Part shown: positions 1 through 5,248 of the stretch, piece by piece
Numbering within the stretch: the stretch's first letter is position 1
Layout: every line of letters starts with the position of its first letter
Assembly: GCA_021819985.1 (NCBI GenBank)
Contig: JAKAEG010000234.1
Span: 1 to 5,372 of the forward strand
Source of the DNA: Nitrospirota bacterium
GTDB lineage: Bacteria; Nitrospirota; Thermodesulfovibrionia; Thermodesulfovibrionales; JdFR-88
Direction: 5' to 3'
DNA length: 5,372 nucleotides
Program-made: the position numbers and the translations under genes
The notes under the pieces: model-generated
What the model saw: only the letters and a program-made list of their open reading frames with translations
Databases searched by the model: none
Told to the model about the DNA's origin: nothing

Positions 1-70
1 CCCATGCCGTACCGGCAAAAAAAATTGCACAAAATGCCGCTGCTATCAATACAACAGGCCATTTTTTCAT
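1..70 (-). CDS. N-terminus of an exported protein (partial, runs off window)
   Basis: Only the first 23 codons are in the window. They read M-K-K-W followed by a strongly hydrophobic stretch (PVVLIAAAFCAIFFAG) and then T-A-W, a typical Sec signal peptide. The mature protein is not visible, so no function can be given. The start is well supported: an AAGGAGG ribosome binding site lies at about 77-83, six bases before the ATG. The gene follows the secreted NHL protein on the same strand, 179 bases after its stop, with a short ORF and a terminator-like hairpin between. It may be a third member of the exported-protein cluster, but that rests on position and signal peptide only. Confidence 0.75.
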   Translation of the reverse strand, partial: MKKWPVVLIAAAFCAIFFAGTAW

Positions 71-100
71 GCCTGCCCTCCTTCAAAGGTGTTCGATTTC

Positions 101-124
101 AAAAGGGGGCGCGCAAGCGCCCCC
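101..124 (-). terminator. GC-rich hairpin with short U-tract; terminator or attenuator
   Basis: Positions 105-112 (GGGGGCGC on the plus strand) pair perfectly with 117-124 (GCGCCCCC) around a 4-base loop, giving an 8-bp almost all-GC stem. Read on the minus strand the stem is followed by TTTT (104-101) and then GAAAT. This fits an intrinsic terminator for the minus-strand operon, although four U residues is a short tract and read-through is likely. It stands 11 bases after the stop of the 19-codon ORF and 30 bases before the start codon of the exported protein at position 70. It could therefore work as an attenuator for that gene. Confidence 0.6.
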
Positions 125-135
125 GGTGATCCTGA

Positions 136-195
136 TCAGCAAGGGTGAACGCAGACGGAGCCCACAACCTTCGGCCTTGCATATCTCATTTTCAT
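136..195 (-). CDS. Short ORF, 19-residue Cys-containing peptide (RiPP-precursor-like or leader peptide)
   Basis: The reading frame gives MKMRYARPKVVGSVCVHPC and stops at TGA. The start has a purine-rich Shine-Dalgarno stretch (GAGAGGGGGGG, 203-213) seven bases upstream, unusually good for a chance ORF. It begins 54 bases after the stop of the NHL protein gene, on the same strand, and is followed by the hairpin at 105-124. There is no signal peptide; the N-terminal half is basic and the C-terminal half has two cysteines (C-x3-C) and one histidine. Y5-x-x-P8-x-V10-x-G12 resembles the Y-x-x-P-x-L leader motif recognised in lasso and related RiPP precursors, but the glycine is two residues closer than in the lasso pattern. 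No modifying enzyme is in the window. A regulatory leader peptide for the downstream exported gene is the main alternative. I do not recognise the family with certainty. Confidence 0.5.
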   Translation of the reverse strand: MKMRYARPKVVGSVCVHPC

Positions 196-249
196 CTTTA
201 ATCCCCCCCTCTCTTTAAAGCCGTATTTTGTTGAGAATCTTTTCGCCCT

Positions 250-1860
250 CTAATAACCGGGCACGACGATGTTCTGCCCCGTAACTGCCCCGGCGACGCT
301 TACCGGACAGTCGTAATAGAAATAATCGCCGCAGGCCTCGCATCCCACCCCGTTTGAGCACGTGGGGTAGCCGCCCGGATAGCTGGTGCTCGCATAGTTG
401 AGCTGCGGGCTGGCATAGATGTAGTAGGTGCCGGCGGCAGGGACAGTCACGGTATAGTTGCCGGTGGAGTCGGTCCAGGCCGGATAACTTGTGGCGCACT
501 CGTTAAAGGAGTGGGCATAAGCCCAGTTGCCCGATTCGCAGGGCGCGGTCGCCGCCTTCACCGCCCATCCGGCAAGGGCCTTGCCGGAGGCGCCTTTTAC
601 GGCGCCCGATATCGTGATCGAGGCCGAGGGGCCGTAAACCGTAGCGGTTACTGTGCCAAGGCTCGCCGTCTGGTTGGGGGCGATGGTCACATGATTCGAG
701 AACCCGCGCCAGACGTAATCCCCGGCCTGCGGCGGCCCCTGGTATACCTGGCCGCATTCGGTCCCGCCGCAATAATAAGGATAGGAGTTCGGCTTGCGGA
801 CCATGACACGGTAAGCGCCCGCCGGAATGAGGGTGAAGGGGCCTGTTGAAATGTTTCCGTTCGAATCGGAAGGGCCGACAATCGCCGCCGCCTGAATTGA
901 GTACTGTCCCAGGGGTTTGGCGCTTTGCAAATAGACATAGGCTCCGGAAAGGGCCGTGCCGTTGTACAAGACGGAGGCGGTAAGCCCGCAGCCCTGCCTG
1001 AACTCCGATACGGGAGCATTGTTTGGAGGATTCTGCGAGGTAAAGAGAGCTCCCGAGGAATCCAGCGTTATGGCAAGCGGGCTTTGCAGGGAGATAATAT
1101 CAGACCATGCGCCGCTGCTCGTATTCAGATAATAGATCCAGTTACTATAGGTGAAATAGACGTTGGCGGATGAGTCAACCGCCAAGCTCGTCGAATATCC
1201 TACACTCCAGGTAGTCCATGTGCCGGACACATTCGCCGGATTGAACCTGACTATGCGGTTGTTGCCGGAATCCGCAACGTAGAGGTTGCCGGATGCGTCT
1301 ACAGCAATACCGTGCGGCCCGGCAAATTGCCCTACCCCGCTGCCATAAGAGCCAATGGTTGTCAATGTGCCGGCGGGATTTGATTCACTGAATGTCACGA
1401 TGTAATCGTATCTTGCATCCGCCGCATAGACATTGCCGTTTGCAACCGCTATGCCCTCCGGGCTTGACCTGTATGGAAGTGCCACCTGGGTCCACGTGCC
1501 GCTCATGTTCGCCGGATTGAATTCCACGATGCGGTAGTTCCCGGCGTCCGACACCCAGATATTGCCCGATGCGTCTACCGCAATACCCTGCGGTCCCTTG
1601 AACTGCCCTGCCCCAGTGCCGTAAGAGCCAAATTGCGTCCATGCGCCGCTGAAATTCGATGTATTGAATTCCCCGGCCCAACCAGCGCTGGAGGTGAAGT
1701 AGACATTGCCGGATGAGTCCGCCGCCAGGCCATTCAAGCCATACCACCAGTTCGTGGGCGTATAAGTCAGGGCGCTGCAGAGCGCCTCCGCGGGCCTTTG
1801 ACCGGAATAAAGCACGACCGATAAGATCATGACTGCCATATAGACCAGAGTTTTTTTCAT
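250..1860 (-). CDS. Secreted NHL-repeat six-bladed propeller protein with C-terminal beta-sandwich module
   Basis: This 536-residue protein opens with a signal peptide (hydrophobic residues 5-20, probable cleavage after A24-E25-A26). Residues about 33-289 hold six NHL-type blades with the recurring core G-I-A-V-D-A-S-G-N-x-Y/W-V-x-D-x-G-N-x-R-I-V, each ending in a G-T/A-W-T-like strand. Six blades would make a complete propeller, a fold used for binding proteins, carbohydrates or other ligands outside the cell. Residues about 292-536 hold two beta-rich segments with G-P-S-D-S-N-G-N and G-N-Y-T-V-T-V-P-A-A-G-T-Y-Y-I-Y signatures, like carboxypeptidase-regulatory or prealbumin-like sandwich domains, and several cysteines suited to disulfides. 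They match the neighbouring 297-residue protein. The chosen ATG (1860) has AGGTG five bases upstream; an ATG one codon earlier (1863) is possible. The gene starts 20 bases after its upstream neighbour's stop, so the two are probably co-transcribed. The ligand is unknown. Confidence 0.85.
   Translation of the reverse strand: MKKTLVYMAVMILSVVLYSGQRPAEALCSALTYTPTNWWYGLNGLAADSSGNVYFTSSAGWAGEFNTSNFSGAWTQFGSYGTGAGQFKGPQGIAVDASGNIWVSDAGNYRIVEFNPANMSGTWTQVALPYRSSPEGIAVANGNVYAADARYDYIVTFSESNPAGTLTTIGSYGSGVGQFAGPHGIAVDASGNLYVADSGNNRIVRFNPANVSGTWTTWSVGYSTSLAVDSSANVYFTYSNWIYYLNTSSGAWSDIISLQSPLAITLDSSGALFTSQNPPNNAPVSEFRQGCGLTASVLYNGTALSGAYVYLQSAKPLGQYSIQAAAIVGPSDSNGNISTGPFTLIPAGAYRVMVRKPNSYPYYCGGTECGQVYQGPPQAGDYVWRGFSNHVTIAPNQTASLGTVTATVYGPSASITISGAVKGASGKALAGWAVKAATAPCESGNWAYAHSFNECATSYPAWTDSTGNYTVTVPAAGTYYIYASPQLNYASTSYPGGYPTCSNGVGCEACGDYFYYDCPVSVAGAVTGQNIVVPGY
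1210..1353 (-). repeat. Second copy of an internal NHL-blade duplication
   Basis: This stretch encodes residues 170-217 of the propeller protein (G-S-Y-G-S-G-V-G-Q-F to W-T-T). It matches the segment exactly 276 bases (92 codons) upstream in the gene at both protein and base level, including the blocks GATGCGTCTAC and AAGAGCCAA. Blades 2-3 and 4-5 thus look like a duplicated two-blade unit. Confidence 0.65.
1486..1629 (-). repeat. First copy of an internal NHL-blade duplication
   Basis: This stretch encodes residues 78-125 of the propeller protein (G-S-Y-G-T-G-A-G-Q-F to W-T-Q) and pairs with 1210-1353. Nucleotide identity is still obvious by eye, so the duplication is fairly recent or kept similar by conversion. 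Confidence 0.65.
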
Positions 1861-1880
1861 CATTTCACCTGTTTTCCTTA

Positions 1881-2774
1881 TTAAAACCAAGCGCAGTTCA
1901 CGTTGAATGTACCCCCCGCCGTGACCGTTACCGGATTGACATAGCCGGCCCCTGAACCTGTGGATCCTGACTCTATCATTGAGGAGTTTGAGGTTATCGG
2001 ACCGCACGGCCTTGCCCCGTGACGGCTGAGTTTGGAAAGTTTGGAACCGTATTGCCCGGGGTTTTGATTGGAATAGATATAATAGGTGCCCGGGTTCTGC
2101 AGGTGCAGGGTGTAATTGCCGTTTGCGTCCGTGGGCGTACTGCTCGCATATTTCGGGAATACCTGCCCGCAGTTCCATTCCGCGCCGCCATCAACGGTAT
2201 TCAGTCTGGACGGGCACGGCGTAGTGGTTGCGAAGACGAAGTAATTCGCCTCGGCTGCTCCCGGGGCGCAATAATACTGCCCCGTGGCCGAATTATTAGT
2301 CCAGGTGCAGGCTGTGACGGTCCCTTTGACGGTAATCGGCTGCGAAAATACCGTCGCGTATACCGTGCCCAGGTTGACGGTGGCCCCGTCTGTGACGGTG
2401 ATATAGGCCCCGGTGTCTATCCACGTGTAATCCCCCGGCCTGGGCGGGCCGTACTCAAGAGAGATATTGCCGCCCCCAATGGGCGCCCTTCGCATAAGCA
2501 TGATGCGGTACTTCCCGTCAGGGACGCTGACCGAAAAATTCCCGTTTGAATCCGAGGGCCCCAGTATGTACTGGGCCCTCCTGAAGTATTTCTCCGCGAT
2601 GAACGTCCCATAAGGATATGCGTGCAGATACGCGTACGCCCCGGCAAGCGGCTGGCTGGCTCCGCTTCCGTTATAGATGAATGTGGCGGCAAGGGTGCCG
2701 TTCGCCATAGCCGCGCCGGCGGAAAGCGCCACCGCAAGCGCGGGGATAATTAAAAAAGCGAGCAATTTTTTCAT
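1881..2774 (-). CDS. Secreted protein with two beta-sandwich-like domains, paralogous to the C-terminus of the NHL protein
   Basis: From the ATG at 2774 the product has 297 residues. It has a clean signal peptide (MKKLLAFLIIPALAVALSAG, likely cut after A22-M23-A24). Residues about 27-143 form a first domain with L-G-P-S-D-S-N-G-N-F (71-80), P-D-G-K-Y-R-I-M and P-G-D-Y-T-W. Residues about 147-297 form a second with T-D-A-N-G-N-Y-T-L (215-223) and P-G-T-Y-Y-I-Y (228-234). The same motifs occur in the same order in the NHL protein encoded next, so the two are paralogues over this module. Paired cysteines in the second domain suggest disulfides in the periplasm or outside. The folds resemble carboxypeptidase-regulatory-like or SpaA-like sandwiches, but I cannot assign a function. 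The chosen start has the strongest ribosome binding site (AGGAGGG, 2783-2789, eight bases away); an in-frame ATG at 2861 also has one. Confidence 0.8.
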   Translation of the reverse strand: MKKLLAFLIIPALAVALSAGAAMANGTLAATFIYNGSGASQPLAGAYAYLHAYPYGTFIAEKYFRRAQYILGPSDSNGNFSVSVPDGKYRIMLMRRAPIGGGNISLEYGPPRPGDYTWIDTGAYITVTDGATVNLGTVYATVFSQPITVKGTVTACTWTNNSATGQYYCAPGAAEANYFVFATTTPCPSRLNTVDGGAEWNCGQVFPKYASSTPTDANGNYTLHLQNPGTYYIYSNQNPGQYGSKLSKLSRHGARPCGPITSNSSMIESGSTGSGAGYVNPVTVTAGGTFNVNCAWF

Positions 2775-2861
2775 CGTAATCACCCTCCTGCTTTGCTCAT
2801 CAGTTATAAAGTCCCCGCACTCGGAATCTGTGACGCAAGGCTTCATGTTTGTTTTTTTCAT
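2775..2861 (-). other. In-frame 29-codon upstream extension with its own ribosome binding site
   Basis: An ATG at 2861 is preceded by AGGAGAGG (2867-2874, five bases away) and stays open without a stop into the signal peptide starting at 2774. It would add 29 hydrophilic residues, M-K-K-T-N-M-K-P-C-V-T-D-S-E-C and onward to V-I-T. A long polar extension ahead of a signal peptide is unusual, so the inner start is preferred. The outer start may be a leader, a remnant of a small gene, or a real alternative start. Confidence 0.4.
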
Positions 2862-2914
2862 CTGTTCCTCTCCTGCCTTCCGTGATGGATTTCTATTTTC
2901 ATCAAGAAGCAAAC

Positions 2915-2931
2915 AGCAATTCCTATGCCAA
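2915..2931 (-). promoter_or_regulatory. Sigma-54-like -24/-12 promoter for the exported-protein operon
   Basis: The minus strand reads TTGGCATAGGAATTGCT. GG (2929/2928) and GC (2917/2916) are separated by exactly ten bases, and the elements match TGGCAC-N5-TTGC in all but one of the strongly conserved positions. Initiation would fall near 2904, leaving about 43 bases to the outer start (2861) and 130 to the inner start (2774). No upstream enhancer site or activator gene is identified in the window. Confidence 0.5.
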
Positions 2932-3227
2932 TAATAAAAACAGCTTTTATAAACCTTAAATTCTCCATTCAAATCAAATAAAAATAATATTTAATTCCAA
3001 TTTGAAGTAAATTTCGCAAAACAAGTTCGCTTACAGCGCGAAAAAACGCTGAAGGTTTTTGGTAAGGGCGAGATATCACACATGTTTATCATAACCACCA
3101 CTGGAATTCTAAATTCGGGGAAGCGTCAAATACTTCCTCCATGGAGAGGAGCAGGAGCGTGTCCAGCAAATAACTGATCCCCTGTAGAGAGTATCCGTCA
3201 GGAATTGATTATTAACCCTGACGTTGC

Positions 3228-3260
3228 ATTAACGGCGAGATTGACAATCTCGTCGTTAAT
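3228..3260. repeat. Near-perfect 33-base palindrome
   Basis: Positions 3228-3243 (ATTAACGGCGAGATTG) are the reverse complement of 3245-3260 (CAATCTCGTCGTTAAT) with one mismatch, around a single central A at 3244. As RNA it would form a hairpin of about 14 bp with a tiny loop; the mismatch can be a wobble pair on one strand. No T-run follows on either side, so it is not a standard terminator. It could be an operator for a dimeric regulator, a REP-like element or a recombination or insertion target. Confidence 0.65.
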
Positions 3261-3277
3261 ATTTCGAGAAGATTGGA

Positions 3278-3332
3278 ACCTATCTCAAAATTGATTTCGG
3301 CCTCTTGCAGCATAAGCGATTTTGAGATAGGT
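3278..3332. repeat. 14-base perfect inverted repeat, mini-insertion-element-like
   Basis: ACCTATCTCAAAAT (3278-3291) and ATTTTGAGATAGGT (3319-3332) are exact reverse complements separated by 27 bases. The pairing continues inward with two mismatches for about five more bases, and outward nearly to GG...CC. The T-C-A-A-A-A inner edge and the terminal arrangement recall IS5-type inverted repeats. With only about 59 bases overall, it could be an internally deleted element with no transposase, or simply a long hairpin. It sits 17 bases from the palindrome at 3228-3260. The insertion-sequence interpretation is inference. Confidence 0.5.
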
Positions 3333-3353
3333 CCTAATAACTGTGTGCCAATT

Positions 3354-3383
3354 TTCACTTCGGTTGCGGGATGATGATATAAT
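3354..3383 (+). promoter_or_regulatory. Possible sigma-70 promoter for the flavin oxidoreductase
   Basis: A perfect TATAAT occurs at 3378-3383, with TTCACT (four of six matches to TTGACA) at 3354-3359 and an 18-base spacer. Initiation would be near 3390, leaving only about 12 bases before the ATG at 3402 and clipping the ribosome binding site. The site is therefore attractive by motif but awkward by position. Confidence 0.35.
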
Positions 3384-3401
3384 CGAAAAGGATGTGTGCG
3401 C

Positions 3402-4595
3402 ATGTCGCGGATATTTGAAGAAACCGTAATAAAAACGCTGCGGTTAAAAAACAGACTGGTCCGGTCGGCGACCCACGAAGGCATGTCTGATGAGCGCGGG
3501 TTTCCGGAGGGAAAACTCTTCAGCCTTTATGAAGAGCTTGCTGCCGGGGGAATAGGGCTTATCATTACCGGTGAAGCATACGTCTGCCGGGACGGGAACT
3601 CCTTTTTCAAGGGAATGCTGGGAATCGACCGGGATGAGTTTATCCCGGCATACCGCAAGCTGGCCAGCTTCGTCCATGAGCGCGGCGCTAAAATTGCGAT
3701 GCAGCTCGTCCATTGCGGAAGACAGACTACCAGCGAGGCGGCCGGCGCACAACCCATCGCACCATCAGCCATTAAGGAAAAAACCCTGTTTACCAGGCCG
3801 AGGGCAATGACGGAAGACGATATTGAAAGGATCATCGAGGCCTTTGCCCAGGCTGCCAGGAGAGTGAAAGAAAGCGGGTTTGATGCCGTACAGATACACG
3901 CGGCCCACGGTTACCTTATAAACGAGTTCCTCTGCCCGCACACCAACCGGAGAAAGGACCGGTGGGGCGGTTCCATTGAAAACCGTATGCGCATTGTCTC
4001 CGGTATCTATAGCCGCTGCCGCAGGCTGGTGGGCGATGATTTTCCCATTTTGATAAAAATTAACGGATACGACAAAAAAAGAGGCGGCCTGGAATTGAAG
4101 GAGTCCGTTGTCATGGCCGGAATGATGTCCGGGATGGGTTTTGACGGAATAGAAGTGAGCTGCGGGATTTTCGAAGATAACATGTCCACGTTACGGGGGG
4201 ATGTCCCTGTCGAGGCCGTCCTTGACGACTGGGACATATACAGGAAAAAGAACTTCGCGTATCGCGCATACATGCGGTATTTCTACAGAAGGATCATCAA
4301 TCCGGAACCCTTCTCGCAGGCTTACAATCTGGAGGCCGCCAGGGCCGTAAAAAAAGCTGTAAATGTACCGGTCTTCCTGGTGGGCGGGATGGTTGACCCC
4401 GCACTCATGGAGAGGATAATCGGGAAAGGGGATGCCGATTATATCTGCCTTTCCAGGTCCCTTATCGCGAATCCGGGGTTCCCGAAAAAGATCCTTGGCG
4501 GCAGCCGGGAGCCCTCAAGGTGCGTCCATTGCAACCTCTGCATGGCGTACCTGACGAAAAGATCCTTGCGATGCTATAACGGAAGCAGGATATGA
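3402..4595 (+). CDS. NADH:flavin oxidoreductase, Old Yellow Enzyme family, with C-terminal Fe-S-type cysteines
   Basis: The 397-residue product is an FMN-binding TIM barrel of the Old Yellow Enzyme family, cytoplasmic, expected to reduce activated C=C bonds or related substrates using FMN. Family hallmarks: L-K-N-R at residues 15-18, Q-L-V-H-C-G-R-Q near 101-108, the catalytic-pocket H-A-A-H at 166-169, the signature N-R-R-K-D-x-W-G-G-S-x-E-N-R at about 182-195, K219 in I-K-I-N-G, and V-G-G-M near 327-330. Near the end lie C374, C377, C380 and C391 (C-x2-C-x2-C-x10-C), the spacing of the 4Fe-4S site in the 2,4-dienoyl-CoA reductase/trimethylamine dehydrogenase branch. The protein stops right after it, lacking that branch's FAD and NAD(P) domains, so electrons may come from a partner. 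ATG 3402 is preferred (AAGGA nine bases upstream) over an in-frame GTG at 3396. It appears monocistronic and converges on the two-component genes. Substrate unknown. Confidence 0.88.
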   Translation: MSRIFEETVIKTLRLKNRLVRSATHEGMSDERGFPEGKLFSLYEELAAGGIGLIITGEAYVCRDGNSFFKGMLGIDRDEFIPAYRKLASFVHERGAKIAMQLVHCGRQTTSEAAGAQPIAPSAIKEKTLFTRPRAMTEDDIERIIEAFAQAARRVKESGFDAVQIHAAHGYLINEFLCPHTNRRKDRWGGSIENRMRIVSGIYSRCRRLVGDDFPILIKINGYDKKRGGLELKESVVMAGMMSGMGFDGIEVSCGIFEDNMSTLRGDVPVEAVLDDWDIYRKKNFAYRAYMRYFYRRIINPEPFSQAYNLEAARAVKKAVNVPVFLVGGMVDPALMERIIGKGDADYICLSRSLIANPGFPKKILGGSREPSRCVHCNLCMAYLTKRSLRCYNGSRI

Positions 4596-4612
4596 GTTCC
4601 GCCAAAGCCTGC

Positions 4613-4643
4613 ACGCGGTATCGCAATGGACGCGTAGTTTTTT
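4613..4643 (+). terminator. Weak intrinsic terminator after the oxidoreductase
   Basis: ACGCG (4613-4617) can pair with CGCGT (4631-4635) around a 13-base loop, followed by AG and six T residues (4638-4643). It lies in the 56-base gap between two convergent genes, where a terminator is expected. The short stem and long loop make it a modest candidate. Confidence 0.35.
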
Positions 4644-4651
4644 GAAATTTT

Positions 4652-5248
4652 TCAGACGGCGGCTATCAATTTAAATAATGATGAGAGCAGGGCCGTTTTG
4701 GAGGAGACATTAAATTTCGCATACAGATTTTCAAAATGCTGCTTTACAGTCGTGGGTTTTATATTAAGTTTATCCGCGATCTCTTCGTTCCGGATCAATC
4801 CGTCTTCAATCATGAGTTTTAATATTTTTTCTTCCCGTTCCGTTACTTTAAAAGGCTTTAATTTGACCCATAACAGGGAGATATTTTTTCTTTTGCTGAG
4901 GGCACGCTCAATCATCTTCAACAAATCCTGCATTTTGAAGGGTTTTGTTACATAGTCGAAGGCCTTTTTTCTGACCGCCTCTATGGCAGTATCGAGGGAA
5001 GGATACGCGGTAATTATAATTATGGGAATATCCGGGCGGAATTCACTCAGATAACCTATGAGTTCCATGCCGTCCTTGCCAGGCATGACCAGGTCGGTAA
5101 TCACCAGGTCGACCTTGCGTTTTTTAATGGCATCCAGGGCCTCCAGGCCAGAACGGGCAGTATGAACAATATATCCATGGCTGCTCAATATGAAGGCTAT
5201 ATTGCGTTGCAGGATGGCTTCGTCTTCAGCTATCAGGATATTAGGCAT
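4652..5248 (-). CDS. Response regulator, receiver domain plus LuxR/GerE-type HTH
   Basis: This 198-residue protein is a DNA-binding two-component response regulator. The receiver domain (about 3-118) has the acidic pocket E8-D9, phosphoacceptor D52 in I-T-D-L-V-M-P-G, switch T80 in I-I-I-T-A, and K102 in T-K-P-F. The receiver most resembles NtrC/AtoC-type ones in style, but there is no AAA+ sigma-54 activator domain. Instead residues about 133-195 form a LuxR-type helix-turn-helix: V-T-E-R-E-E-K-I-L-K-L, then N-E-E-I-A-D-K-L-N-I-K-P-T-T-V-K-Q-H-F-E-N-L-Y-A-K. The start overlaps the end of the upstream kinase gene by eight bases, so translation is probably coupled, which fits the lack of a strong ribosome binding site. 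The target genes are not known. The nearby sigma-54-like promoter would need a different activator. Confidence 0.92.
   Translation of the reverse strand: MPNILIAEDEAILQRNIAFILSSHGYIVHTARSGLEALDAIKKRKVDLVITDLVMPGKDGMELIGYLSEFRPDIPIIIITAYPSLDTAIEAVRKKAFDYVTKPFKMQDLLKMIERALSKRKNISLLWVKLKPFKVTEREEKILKLMIEDGLIRNEEIADKLNIKPTTVKQHFENLYAKFNVSSKTALLSSLFKLIAAV

Larger units (their letters stand above)
2975..3353. other. Gene-free divergent intergenic region
   Basis: No convincing coding sequence is seen between the minus-strand exported-protein operon and the plus-strand oxidoreductase. The part next to the operon (2975-3015) is AT-rich. A weak hairpin, CAGCG (3034-3038) with CGCTG (3047-3051), precedes TTTTT at 3056-3060 and could be a minor plus-strand terminator. 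The 3228-3332 part carries the two larger inverted repeats listed separately. About 3062-3227 shows nothing recognisable apart from short open frames. Confidence 0.6.

Noticed and set aside
1861..2178. N-terminal extension of the NHL-protein frame by up to 106 codons
   Set aside because: It overlaps the 3' half of the upstream paralogue in another frame, has no ribosome binding site of note, and the signal peptide with its own Shine-Dalgarno begins at 1860.
2019..2549. 176-codon open frame on the plus strand
   Set aside because: It is antisense to the 297-residue secreted protein, whose signal peptide, motifs and paralogue establish the minus strand as coding; its translation shows no domain.
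3089..3208. 40-codon minus-strand frame with protein-like composition (L-L-D-T-L-L-L-L-S-M-E-E-V)
   Set aside because: It is bounded by stops on both sides, has no proper start with a ribosome binding site, and matches no family I recognise; at most a gene remnant.
3396..3401. GTG start two codons before the chosen oxidoreductase ATG
   Set aside because: The AAGGA ribosome binding site would be only three bases away from the GTG, against nine for the ATG at 3402.
3212..3484. 90-codon minus-strand open frame across the oxidoreductase start
   Set aside because: It runs antisense into the clearly coding oxidoreductase and through the inverted repeats, and has no recognisable motif.
3444..4273. 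Several 79-102 codon frames inside the oxidoreductase region
   Set aside because: All lie in other frames or on the opposite strand of a gene with unmistakable family motifs, and are shadows.
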